Position numbers and translations under genes: made by a program
NCBI GenBank assembly: GCA_007116425.1
Contig: SKIL01000164.1
Coordinates: forward strand, 1 to 13,614
Origin: Bacteriovoracaceae bacterium
Lineage (GTDB): Bacteria > Bdellovibrionota > Bacteriovoracia > Bacteriovoracales > Bacteriovoracaceae
DNA length: 13,614 nucleotides
Direction: 5' to 3'
Notes under the pieces: model-generated
The model's input: only the letters and a program-made list of their open reading frames with translations
What the model was told of the DNA's origin: nothing
Database searches by the model: none
In this document: one piece after another, positions 6,371-13,405 of the stretch
Numbering within the stretch: position 1 is the first letter of the stretch
Layout of the letters: each line of letters starts with the position of its first letter

Positions 6371-7702
6371 TTAGTAGCGGTAGTGTTCTGGCTTGTAAGG
6401 GCCTTCAGCTGAGATACCAAGGTAATCAGCTTGCTCTTGAGTAAGCTTATCAAGTTTCACACCAATTTTTTCGAGGTGAAGATAAGCAACTTTTTCATCA
6501 AGATGCTTTGGAAGCATATAAACCTTGTTTTCATACTTCTCACTATTACACCAAAGCTCCATCTGGGCCATAACCTGGTTAGTAAAAGAGTTACTCATCA
6601 CAAACGATGGGTGTCCAGTTGCACAGCCAAGATTTACAAGACGACCTTGAGCTAGAAGAATAATTCTTCTGCCATCTTTAGATGTATACTGATCAACTTG
6701 TGGCTTAATGTTCATCATTTCATAATTATCGTTCAAGTGCTTCACATTGATCTCTGAATCAAAATGACCGATATTACAAACGATCGCACCATCTTTCATA
6801 AGATCGAGGTGACGAGAGTTGATCACATCAAAACAACCTGTGGCCGTACAGAAGATATCACCAATCTTTGCCGCATCATCCATGTGCATAACTTCATAAC
6901 CTTCCATTGCGGCCTGAAGAGCACAAATTGGATCAATTTCAGTAATGATAACTCGTCCACCTTGTCCGCGAAGAGACTGAGCTGAACCTTTACCTACATC
7001 ACCGTAACCAGCGACAACACAAACTTTTCCTGCAACCATAATGTCCGTTGCGCGCTTAAGTCCGTCGATCAAAGACTCACGACAGCCGTAAAGGTTATCA
7101 AACTTTGACTTTGTTACAGAATCGTTAATATTGATGGCCGGAACCGCAAGAGTTCCATTTTTTACGCGGTCGTAAAGACGTAAAACACCTGTTGTCGTCT
7201 CTTCTGAAAGACCTTTAATATCTTTGGCCATCTCAGGGAAACGATCGAGAACCATATTTGTGAGGTCCCCTCCATCATCGAGAATCATATTGAGGTTTGA
7301 CCCATCAGGCCATCTAAGTGTTTGCTCAATACACCAGTCAAATTCTTCTTCGCTAAGACCTTTCCATGCAAATACAGGAACTCCAGCTGCGGCCATCGCT
7401 GCGGCGGCGTGGTCTTGAGTCGAGTAGATATTACAGGAAGACCAGCGAACTTCGGCCCCAAGTTCAATCAGGGTTTCGATCAAAACTGCAGTTTGAATCG
7501 TCATATGCAGACAACCAGCAATCTTGGCACCTTTGAGTGGCTTTGATTTCCCGTACTCATCTCTTAACGCCATTAGGCCTGGCATTTCACCTTCGGCCAA
7601 AGTAATCTCTTTTCTTCCCCATTCTGCCAACGAAATATCGGCAACTTTGTAATCTTGCGCCATCGACTCCCCCGTCTGTTTGCTATCCGATTCAATTTTC
7701 AT
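6371..7702 (-). CDS. ahcY: Adenosylhomocysteinase (SAH hydrolase)
   Basis: Cytoplasmic NAD-dependent enzyme that splits S-adenosylhomocysteine into adenosine and homocysteine, removing the inhibitor left by methyltransferases. The 443-residue product has LHMTIQT (H66 to T71) of the substrate domain, NDSVTKSKFDN, the Rossmann motif GYGDVGKG (232-239) and the family C-terminus KPEHYRY, so it is full length. The start at 7702 is chosen because GAGG precedes it by 7 nt; an ATG at 7714 overlaps that same site. A further in-frame ATG at 7663 (MAQDYKVADIS) is where many homologues begin and has GGGGGAG just before it, though only about 3 nt away, so the true N-terminus may be 13 residues shorter. 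An extended -10 promoter lies at 7741-7769. A hairpin follows the stop. Confidence 0.97.
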   Translation of the reverse strand: MKIESDSKQTGESMAQDYKVADISLAEWGRKEITLAEGEMPGLMALRDEYGKSKPLKGAKIAGCLHMTIQTAVLIETLIELGAEVRWSSCNIYSTQDHAAAAMAAAGVPVFAWKGLSEEEFDWCIEQTLRWPDGSNLNMILDDGGDLTNMVLDRFPEMAKDIKGLSEETTTGVLRLYDRVKNGTLAVPAININDSVTKSKFDNLYGCRESLIDGLKRATDIMVAGKVCVVAGYGDVGKGSAQSLRGQGGRVIITEIDPICALQAAMEGYEVMHMDDAAKIGDIFCTATGCFDVINSRHLDLMKDGAIVCNIGHFDSEINVKHLNDNYEMMNIKPQVDQYTSKDGRRIILLAQGRLVNLGCATGHPSFVMSNSFTNQVMAQMELWCNSEKYENKVYMLPKHLDEKVAYLHLEKIGVKLDKLTQEQADYLGISAEGPYKPEHYRY

Positions 7703-7740
7703 AAAAAACCTCATTTATTTAAAAAAGAAACTGAAAGGCC

Positions 7741-7769
7741 AATATAGCACTAGCGTCATTAGCGAGCAA
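7741..7769 (-). promoter_or_regulatory. Predicted sigma70-type promoter of ahcY
   Basis: On the minus strand, TTGCTC (7764-7769) and TATATT (7741-7746) are separated by 17 nt. The -10 is preceded by TGC, making it an extended -10 (TGnTATATT, 5 of 6 in the hexamer). Transcription would start near 7734, about 32 nt before the ahcY ATG. No other candidate in the 185-nt gap scores as well by eye. Confidence 0.55.
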
Positions 7770-7775
7770 GCTTGC
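7766..7775. promoter_or_regulatory. 10-bp palindrome over the ahcY -35 box (operator candidate)
   Basis: GCAAGCTTGC is a perfect palindrome that covers four bases of the predicted -35 hexamer. GCG/CGC outside it can extend the symmetry with a small interruption. Its placement fits a repressor site, but no regulator is identified. It also lies in the leader of the divergent gene at 7888. Confidence 0.35.
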
Positions 7776-7887
7776 AGCGCACTGGTCATAAAAAATCTAA
7801 GCAAATAATGCTGCATTTCGTCCTTTCCCTTTACAAAATTAGCTGGAAAAAAGTAAATAGTGAGCTGCTAAGCGAAAAGGAAATGAA

Positions 7888-8838
7888 ATGGGAAGCTATA
7901 CAAAAATCAGTCATGCACGTGCAGATGAAATTCTTGCGCTTTATGAGCTCGGTGAAGTCCGCGAACTGACTCCTTTGTCCCTAGGTATTTCCAATTCAAA
8001 TTATAAAGTTGAAACAACCAAAGGGACGTGGCTTCTCAAAATTAGCAACGACAAAAACCGTGAGCAGTTGGCAAAAGAGCAACAAATCCTACTTTACCTA
8101 CAAAACAAACAGTACAAATACTCGCTTAGTCCGCTCCCTCTAAAGAGTGGAGAATTTATCTACGACCACGAAACAGAATTTGGGGTGATATATCCTTTTA
8201 TTGATGGAATCCCTCCAGGTCCAGGTGATCAAACCTGTGAGCAGATCGGTCGGGCCTTGGCTCTTTTGCACAAACTTTGCCCGAGTGACTCTGAAATTGC
8301 AGACTATGGACTTCGCCCTCACGAAGAAGTCGGCTACGGCCCCAAAGAAATTTTGGATTACACTCGAGAAGAACGTTGTCCCGAAGATTTTCGACAGGCA
8401 GTTGAAGCGATCTTTCCAGATAAAATGGAATCATTTATCGCTGCTGGTTTTGAAAGATGCCTCATCCACGGCGACCTGTATTACGACAATACATTATTTG
8501 ATCACAATTACTTGGCCAAAGTTCTCGATTTTGAACAGGCCGGCATAGGTGAGGCCATTCTTGATCTTGGGATTTCAATCTCGGGAACATGCTTAGAGAA
8601 AGGATTTTTATCTGACTCACTCGTCGTCTCTTACCTGCGTGGTTATGAAAGTGTGCGACCACTTCCAAATAAAGAAAGAGAGTCCCTCGGTAACGCCATC
8701 GCACAAGGGGTTTTATCGATTGCTCTTTGGAGAATTAAAAGATTCAGAGATGGAGACCTCGACCCGACAATGGCAAATAGCTATCTCGAACTGGTCACCA
8801 AGGCCCTCATATACTCACAAAGAAAAAGGTCACTCTAA
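7888..8838 (+). CDS. APH-family phosphotransferase, homoserine-kinase-like
   Basis: A 316-residue small-molecule kinase of the aminoglycoside phosphotransferase / choline kinase fold, closest in feel to type II homoserine kinase (ThrB). The N-lobe has LGISNSNYKVET and LLKIS, with the nucleotide-binding Lys, and then a conserved Glu. The C-lobe has the Brenner motif H194-G-D196-LYYD-N201 with the catalytic Asp, and the metal-binding D214 in VLDFEQAG, followed by LDLGI. The substrate cannot be assigned safely; homoserine, choline or another alcohol is possible. The ATG at 7888 has AAGGA about 7 nt upstream. A weak promoter is possible (TTTACA at 7830-7835, poor -10 near 7854). Its TAA shares one base with the ATG of the methyltransferase gene (TAATG), so the two form an operon. 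Confidence 0.83.
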   Translation: MGSYTKISHARADEILALYELGEVRELTPLSLGISNSNYKVETTKGTWLLKISNDKNREQLAKEQQILLYLQNKQYKYSLSPLPLKSGEFIYDHETEFGVIYPFIDGIPPGPGDQTCEQIGRALALLHKLCPSDSEIADYGLRPHEEVGYGPKEILDYTREERCPEDFRQAVEAIFPDKMESFIAAGFERCLIHGDLYYDNTLFDHNYLAKVLDFEQAGIGEAILDLGISISGTCLEKGFLSDSLVVSYLRGYESVRPLPNKERESLGNAIAQGVLSIALWRIKRFRDGDLDPTMANSYLELVTKALIYSQRKRSL

Positions 8839-10103
8839 TGTCTGATGCGCACTCTCTAGAAAATCAACAACGTCCTCTTACATTTTTTGCTTCTGCTCCA
8901 AAAGGCGTTGAAGATTTATTAGAAGAGGAAGTTCTTCAATATGGTGAAATTGAAAAGAAATCCGCCGGTGGAATTAAGTTTAAGGCCATTCCTATTAAGG
9001 CCCTTGAGTTTCTTTTACGCACGCGTCTGGCAAGCCGTGTTTTCCTGCAAATTGAATGTTATCATATTCAAAGCGAAAAAGATCTTTATGAACGTGCTGT
9101 TGAAAAATGGTGGCACCAAGTTTTTAAATTGAATCAAACTTTTAAAATCACCACTCACGTGGATGGAAGAAGCCGACAAAAATTTACGAATGACTTATAT
9201 CTTTCTCGCCTCTTAAAGGATGCTATTGCCGACAGCTTTAGAGATGAGTTTGATGGCAAGAGACCTTCTGTTGACACTCGTTCACCAGATATTGTCTTGG
9301 CCCTTAGAGTTGAAAAGAGTAAAAAACGGCCAGGCTTTACTGCAACCATATCCCTTGATCTATGTGGAAAGCCTCTTTCGAATCGCGGATATAGAGAGAG
9401 TGGTCACTCTGCTCCTCTCAGAGAAAACTTAGCGGCCGCGATCGCTCAAATTTCTCTTAATCAATCTGAGTCACACACTAAACCTTTGCCGACATACGAC
9501 CTCATGTGTGGAAGTGGAACCCTTCTTTTAGAGATGGCCATGATTCAAATTGGAGTCGCACCAAGCTTTCTCAATTTAGAGTGGTCAATCCAAAATCGCA
9601 GGCGCCCTTTTCACTTTTTAAATCACCTCTGGTTTGAACACCTCAAGCTTTCAACTATGGCCTTTAGTCTTATGAATCAAATTGTTGAAGAGTCTAGGCA
9701 CAATCTTAAAATTTGCGAGAAGTGGGAAACTTTTATTTTTGGCTCTGACCAAGACAACGAGGCCCTCGAGCAAACGAGACGAGGTTTTGAATCTTTGGGT
9801 ATCCCCAAAAATCTTTATCAGCTGCAAAACCGTGTCATGAGTGAAACCAAAAAACAAACCAAAGAAGGAGTTATTCTGCTTAATCCTCCTTACGGAAAAA
9901 GACTTGAAGAGATTGAAGAGCTTGCCAATACTTATCAAATGATGGGTGACACACTCAAAAATGATTACTCTGACCTTACGGCCTATATCCTGACATCAGA
10001 GCCGACTCTCTCAAAAGAGATTGGACTTAAAAGCACGCGCAAGTTTCCACTATTTAATGGAAATCTTGATTGCCGCTTACTTGAGTATAAATTGTATAAG
10101 TAG
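8838..10103 (+). CDS. THUMP-domain RNA guanine-N2 methyltransferase, RlmL-N-like
   Basis: AdoMet-dependent RNA methyltransferase resembling the N-terminal half of RlmL (23S rRNA m2G2445) and its single-domain relatives. The 421-residue order is typical: an N-terminal ferredoxin-like/THUMP region (about 15-160, starting FFASAPKGVEDLLEEEV), a linker RGYRESGHSAPLRENLAAAI, the AdoMet-binding loop D221-LMCGSGTLLLE, and the catalytic NPPYGKRL (N349-P-P-Y) used for exocyclic amino groups of guanine. It lacks the RlmK half present in gamma-proteobacterial RlmKL. The exact target base is inferred. The ATG overlaps the previous stop by one base, implying coupling. It ends with TAG followed two codons later by an in-frame TAA, and the EVE gene converges 5 nt away. 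Confidence 0.87.
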   Translation: MSDAHSLENQQRPLTFFASAPKGVEDLLEEEVLQYGEIEKKSAGGIKFKAIPIKALEFLLRTRLASRVFLQIECYHIQSEKDLYERAVEKWWHQVFKLNQTFKITTHVDGRSRQKFTNDLYLSRLLKDAIADSFRDEFDGKRPSVDTRSPDIVLALRVEKSKKRPGFTATISLDLCGKPLSNRGYRESGHSAPLRENLAAAIAQISLNQSESHTKPLPTYDLMCGSGTLLLEMAMIQIGVAPSFLNLEWSIQNRRRPFHFLNHLWFEHLKLSTMAFSLMNQIVEESRHNLKICEKWETFIFGSDQDNEALEQTRRGFESLGIPKNLYQLQNRVMSETKKQTKEGVILLNPPYGKRLEEIEELANTYQMMGDTLKNDYSDLTAYILTSEPTLSKEIGLKSTRKFPLFNGNLDCRLLEYKLYK

Positions 10104-10108
10104 AGGGC

Positions 10109-10567
10109 CTAAGCCTGACCCATTTTACAAATGGTATCAAACTCTTTTTTAGTTACGGGAGTAATCGATAGGCGACTGCCCTTTTGAATGACTTTCATTT
10201 GACTGAGAGTTTTTCGCTCTTTTATCTCGTCGAGAGTGACATATTTTTTGAACTTTTCCACAAATTCAACTTCAACCATAAACCAGCGCGGTTTTTCTGG
10301 CGAAGACTTCTCGTCATAATAAGCGCTTTTTTGATTAAAAGCACTCGGATCGGGATGAGACTCTTTAGAGACCTTGGCAATTCCTGCAACTCCAGGAGGA
10401 CGACAGCTTGAATGATAAAAAAGAATCATGTCTCCACACTTCATCTCATCGCGCATGAAGTTTCGAGCTTGATAATTTCTCACACCACTCCAACCTTCGC
10501 GCTTTACGCGCTTAAGATCATCAATCGAAAACTCATCAGGCTCAGACTTCATTAACCAATAGCGCAT
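10109..10567 (-). CDS. EVE domain-containing protein
   Basis: A small 152-residue EVE-domain protein of the PUA-like superfamily, related to thymocyte nuclear protein 1. It shows the family opening YWLMKSEPDEFSIDDL, the block WSGVRNYQARNFM, then GDMILFYHSS and PPGVAGIAKV, and WFMVEVEF. The family is thought to bind modified bases in DNA or RNA, so recognition of a modified nucleotide is likely, but no target can be read here. It is the last gene of the minus-strand nuclease-like/speD/speE unit, 22 nt after speE. Its ribosome site (AGAGGTAAGG) lies in a duplicated copy of the speE 3' end. The stop is TAG. Confidence 0.93.
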   Translation of the reverse strand: MRYWLMKSEPDEFSIDDLKRVKREGWSGVRNYQARNFMRDEMKCGDMILFYHSSCRPPGVAGIAKVSKESHPDPSAFNQKSAYYDEKSSPEKPRWFMVEVEFVEKFKKYVTLDEIKERKTLSQMKVIQKGSRLSITPVTKKEFDTICKMGQA

Positions 10568-10575
10568 GGATCTAC

Positions 10576-10599
10576 CTTACCTCTTGGGCTTACCTCTTG
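10576..10599. repeat. 11-bp direct repeat at the speE/EVE junction
   Basis: CTTACCTCTTG occurs at 10576-10586 and 10589-10599, a 13-nt period. On the minus strand the first copy read (10599-10589) contains the last Lys-Arg codons and the TAA of speE. The second copy supplies the AGAGGTAAG Shine-Dalgarno of the EVE gene. Confidence 0.7.
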
Positions 10600-11447
10600 A
10601 GAAGATCGGCCAGTTTTTTGCGCTGAAACTCAGGCAGAGCAAAGGCCCCACGATGCGTCTCAGGGTTGTAATACTGGAATTCCATCTTTGAGTCGATAAC
10701 TCTTTGCTCGTCAAAATCATTAAGGGGATGAAGCCCTTTTGAAGCAAAAGTAAAAGACCAAAAACCACCAGGGTAAGTCAAATTATGAAAGTTATAAATT
10801 GAGGTAACGTTAAATATCTTATTGAGTACTGCAATCTATGAGCGCTGCGTATCGGCCTCAAGAAATGGAGACTCCCCTTGCGATACAACGATTCCATTAT
10901 CACTCAAGACTCTTGCGACGTTTGAGTAAAACTCCTCGCCAAAAAGAGGTTTGGCCGGGCCGATGGGATCTGTTGAGTCTACGAGAATCACATCAAATGT
11001 TTCCGTTGTCTCGGCCATGTATTTTACGCCGTCATCAATTAATAATTCAACTTTTTCATTTTCATAGCCGACGGCCGTTTGCGGAATATGCTCTTTACAG
11101 GCATCGACGACCATGGCATCGATTTCAACTTGAACCACGCGCTCAACACCTGGATGGCGAGCAGCTTCTCGAGCAGTTCCACCGTCTCCTCCACCAATGA
11201 TCAAAACTTTTTTCGGATTGGGGTGAACAAATAAAGGAACGTGAGAGATCATATCGTGATAAACAAACTCATCGCGCTCACTGACCATTACAAGGCCATC
11301 ATTGAGAAGCATTTTTCCATGACCGCGCGTTTCTACAACGTCAACCGTCTGGAAAGCACTTTTCCCGCTAAAAAGAGTTCTTTCAACTTTATATTTATGT
11401 GCATAAAAATCTTTAAATACTTCTTCAACCCAAACGTTTGAATACAT
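10590..11447 (-). pseudogene. speE: Spermidine synthase interrupted by one in-frame TAG
   Basis: Transfers the aminopropyl group of decarboxylated AdoMet to putrescine, making spermidine. The first 203 codons encode a normal SpeE: NVWVEEVF, GLVMVSERDEFVYHDM, GGGDGGTAREA (85-95), VEIDAMVV and the catalytic D157-STD-PIGP. Codon 204 is TAG (10838-10836). With no frame change the next 81 codons continue as a typical SpeE C-terminus (YNFHNLTYPGGFWSFTFAS, YYNPETHRGAFALPEF) and stop at TAA 10590-10592. The total of 286 codons including the final stop matches the family (E. coli SpeE has 288 residues). Initiation is at ATG 11447 with AGAGG 5-6 nt upstream. It may be a nonsense mutation, a sequencing error or readthrough. 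As written, the ORF 10836-11447 gives a 203-residue product lacking the C-terminal part of the catalytic domain. Confidence 0.9.
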
Positions 11448-11465
11448 AATAACCTCTTTACTAGA

Positions 11466-12389
11466 TTAGATCTGTGCTGCTTTTTGTTCTTGTTCAACTT
11501 CTAAATAATAATGGCAAAAGATGACTTCATAACCAATATCGAGAGTCTCTCGGACAACGGTTTTGCGATTATAAAGCTCAGGCATAAACTGTTGCATATC
11601 ACAATTAAAGGCAACAGTATCAAAACTTTGAGGAGCTAGCTTCTCAATCAGCCCCTTAAAAATATTTTGAGTATCGAGTCCCAACGGAAGATTAGTTTCA
11701 AAACTTACGTAAGAACTCTCCTCTTGAGGAGTCACATGAATAGTACAGTAGAACTGATCTTTGATGGCATTCATGGAATAACCGTAGGGATCAAAAGCAA
11801 AGTCATCGATTTGAAAACCTGGCAAGAGTCTCTCAAGCTCAAAAAAGTCTCGAATGGCCTCGGAGCTATGGCCAGGCTCAGTCAAAAAAGTACTCGCCTG
11901 ACTTTGAATATCATACATTAAAAGTTCTGAGGTAAAGTCATCTGCAATTGGAGTGTAAGGCCGATTTGAATGCAATAAAAAATTATGGTGTTCGTGCTTT
12001 GGTCCAAAGCGTAGAGATTTTGCATCAATGAGTTTTTCGATTCTTTCTTTATCATCGTAAAAAGTTGAATTTTGTAAATGACCGAAGTGCTCGTTCTTTC
12101 TTTGATAAATCAGGGCCGAGATTTCGTCTGCGCCGACCTTATTTACAATCGCCTCAACTGCATTGGCCAAAGTTGTGGTGCCACAAGTTAACATCAAAAG
12201 ATGGTGATCCCAGACAAAGAGGCTAGACTCAGACAAGAGATAGGCGTCAACTTTTTCATTGGAAATATCTGACAAAATCGTGGCCTGGGCCTTATCAACA
12301 ACATCCGCCCAAAATTCACGGCCTAGTTCTCGCAAATTGAGACCCTTAACAATGACTTCAACTTTTTTTTCTGAACCTTCAAAAATCAT
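11466..12389 (-). CDS. speD: S-adenosylmethionine decarboxylase, eukaryotic-type
   Basis: Pyruvoyl enzyme that decarboxylates AdoMet to supply SpeE. The 307-residue protein resembles the eukaryotic AdoMetDC family (PF01536; human enzyme 334 residues), not the short bacterial SpeD. It opens FEGSEKKVEV (human FEGTEKLLEV) and has the self-cleavage motif YLLSESSLFV, with the cut expected between E54 and S55 and S55 becoming the pyruvoyl group. It then has TCGTTTLA with C69 (human Cys82 position), GYSMNA with S205 and CTIHVTP with H218 (human Ser229 and His243 positions), and SSYVSFETN. All processing and catalytic residues appear present. The ATG at 12389 has GGAG about 6 nt before it. It lies 18 nt before speE and 32 nt after the nuclease-like gene, so it is the middle of one operon. 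Confidence 0.93.
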   Translation of the reverse strand: MIFEGSEKKVEVIVKGLNLRELGREFWADVVDKAQATILSDISNEKVDAYLLSESSLFVWDHHLLMLTCGTTTLANAVEAIVNKVGADEISALIYQRKNEHFGHLQNSTFYDDKERIEKLIDAKSLRFGPKHEHHNFLLHSNRPYTPIADDFTSELLMYDIQSQASTFLTEPGHSSEAIRDFFELERLLPGFQIDDFAFDPYGYSMNAIKDQFYCTIHVTPQEESSYVSFETNLPLGLDTQNIFKGLIEKLAPQSFDTVAFNCDMQQFMPELYNRKTVVRETLDIGYEVIFCHYYLEVEQEQKAAQI

Positions 12390-12421
12390 GTTTTCTCCAC
12401 ATCTGATAAAGAGGTCTATTT

Positions 12422-13249
12422 TTAAGACGAGAAATGCTCAGCAATTTTTAGTGCCAACGTCGGAGAAGCATACTTTAAAAGGGCCGAACTATTGACCACT
12501 TTATTTAAATGCTTGGTAGACTTACTAAAAAAGTAGGGAGATACATCTGAATCTTTGAGAAATATCGTGTGTCCCTTGCCAGCAAACTTCCTTATCACAA
12601 AGTCTGAGTCGAGAAAACATATTTCACGGATCATAAAGTTTCGAGCGACATAAATAAGAATCGAGTAATCTGAAAGCTCAACGAGAGACTTTCTGAGTTT
12701 TACTCCCTTAGGAGAAGATTGATCCTTCCAATGAACTTTGACTTCTACGCGCTTGTCCCCAATATAAAAATCAAAACCTCTTTGGGAGGTCGATCTTTTT
12801 TGCTGCAGGCCAAAGATGCACTTGGCGTACCATTCTCCCAGCTGAACCGGTAGATTTTTACCGTTAAGTAAAATCTGAGACTGGCGCAAGATTTCGTAAT
12901 TATTATTTACCTGTTCAATTGCATCAAATATGGCCTTATTATCTGGTAAATGAAGAATGTTGATGTTTTTGGCCTGGGAGCGCTTGAGCTTTTTGGCAAA
13001 TTGCGCCTCAAACCACTGATCGAAGAGCTTTCCTCCTATCAAGTCGTAAGAATCGCAGACAAAACCATTTTTTAATAGGTCTTCAAAAGAGGCAACCTCG
13101 TCTAGTTTTTTTGTTAAAAAGCTAAGTGGGGCAAACTCACCCTCTGCGTCATTCTTAACATAAAACAAGTCTTGGTCATAATTAGTATTCCCGTGCCCCT
13201 CCGAAGAAAACTCGTGAGTTTCCCGAAAGACTTTTTGTGTTAATTCCAT
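12422..13249 (-). CDS. Putative PD-(D/E)XK nuclease-fold protein, first gene of the spe operon
   Basis: I do not recognise the full protein. The 275-residue product has an N-terminal half without clear motifs, then a block at residues 137-174 that fits a PD-(D/E)XK nuclease core: GEWYAKCIFGLQQ with E139, RGFDFYIG with D160 and RVEVKVHW with E169 and K171. It continues with hydrophobic strands (SILIYVARNFM). This order of Glu, Asp and E-x-K with a helix first is typical of restriction-endonuclease-like folds, some of them DNA-repair or defence enzymes. There is no signal peptide or membrane helix. The ATG at 13249 is chosen (TTGGA 5 nt upstream); an in-frame TTG at 13258 would add three residues. 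It is followed after 32 nt by speD, an unusual neighbour. Nuclease activity is an inference from motifs. Confidence 0.6.
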   Translation of the reverse strand: MELTQKVFRETHEFSSEGHGNTNYDQDLFYVKNDAEGEFAPLSFLTKKLDEVASFEDLLKNGFVCDSYDLIGGKLFDQWFEAQFAKKLKRSQAKNINILHLPDNKAIFDAIEQVNNNYEILRQSQILLNGKNLPVQLGEWYAKCIFGLQQKRSTSQRGFDFYIGDKRVEVKVHWKDQSSPKGVKLRKSLVELSDYSILIYVARNFMIREICFLDSDFVIRKFAGKGHTIFLKDSDVSPYFFSKSTKHLNKVVNSSALLKYASPTLALKIAEHFSS

Positions 13250-13284
13250 GTTTTCCAATTAATTTTAAGTTCATAATCTCGGAC

Positions 13285-13313
13285 ATTTTACCATTGATTG
13301 CGAGAAGCTCCAA
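13285..13313 (-). promoter_or_regulatory. Predicted promoter of the nuclease-like/speD/speE/EVE operon
   Basis: On the minus strand, TTGGAG (13308-13313) and TAAAAT (13285-13290) are 17 nt apart. TGG precedes the -10, making an extended -10 identical to that proposed before the gene at 2260 (ATGGTAAAAT). The start would be near 13278, about 29 nt before the ATG at 13249. Confidence 0.55.
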
Positions 13314-13325
13314 GAAACAAATCGA

Positions 13326-13347
13326 CCCTCGCTAGGGGGAACGAGGG
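13326..13347. other. Hairpin with C/G-rich loop, upstream of the spe operon promoter
   Basis: CCCTCG (13326-13331) pairs with CGAGGG (13342-13347) around the 10-nt loop CTAGGGGGAA. No T-run follows on either strand. The loop repeats that of the hairpin at 13361-13387, although the stems differ. Confidence 0.5.
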
Positions 13348-13360
13348 CCGATTATGAAAA

Positions 13361-13387
13361 AGCGAATGCTAGGGGGGAACATTCGCT
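13361..13387 (-). terminator. Probable rho-independent terminator of the right-edge gene
   Basis: AGCGAATG (13361-13368) pairs with CATTCGCT (13380-13387) around an 11-nt loop CTAGGGGGGAA. Read on the minus strand, the stem is followed at once by five T (13356-13361 region), and it starts about 18 nt after the stop at 13406. The gap 13250-13405 therefore holds this terminator, a sister hairpin and the operon promoter. Confidence 0.65.
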
Positions 13388-13405
13388 GCGCAAATTTTTT
13401 ATCTC

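Noticed and set aside
7703..7785. SAH riboswitch upstream of ahcY
   Set aside because: Only an 11-nt core word matches; I could not build the P1 helix, the possible pseudoknot is 5 bp with a G-U, and the best promoter starts transcription downstream of it. Kept only as part of a finding.
10838..11200. 120-residue plus-strand open frame opposite speE
   Set aside because: It is antisense to a clear SpeE coding region and its translation shows no domain.
10590..11447. speE as a frameshifted gene or two separate genes
   Set aside because: The piece before and the piece after the break are in the same frame with no missing or extra base; only a TAG codon separates them, so nonsense or readthrough is the right description.
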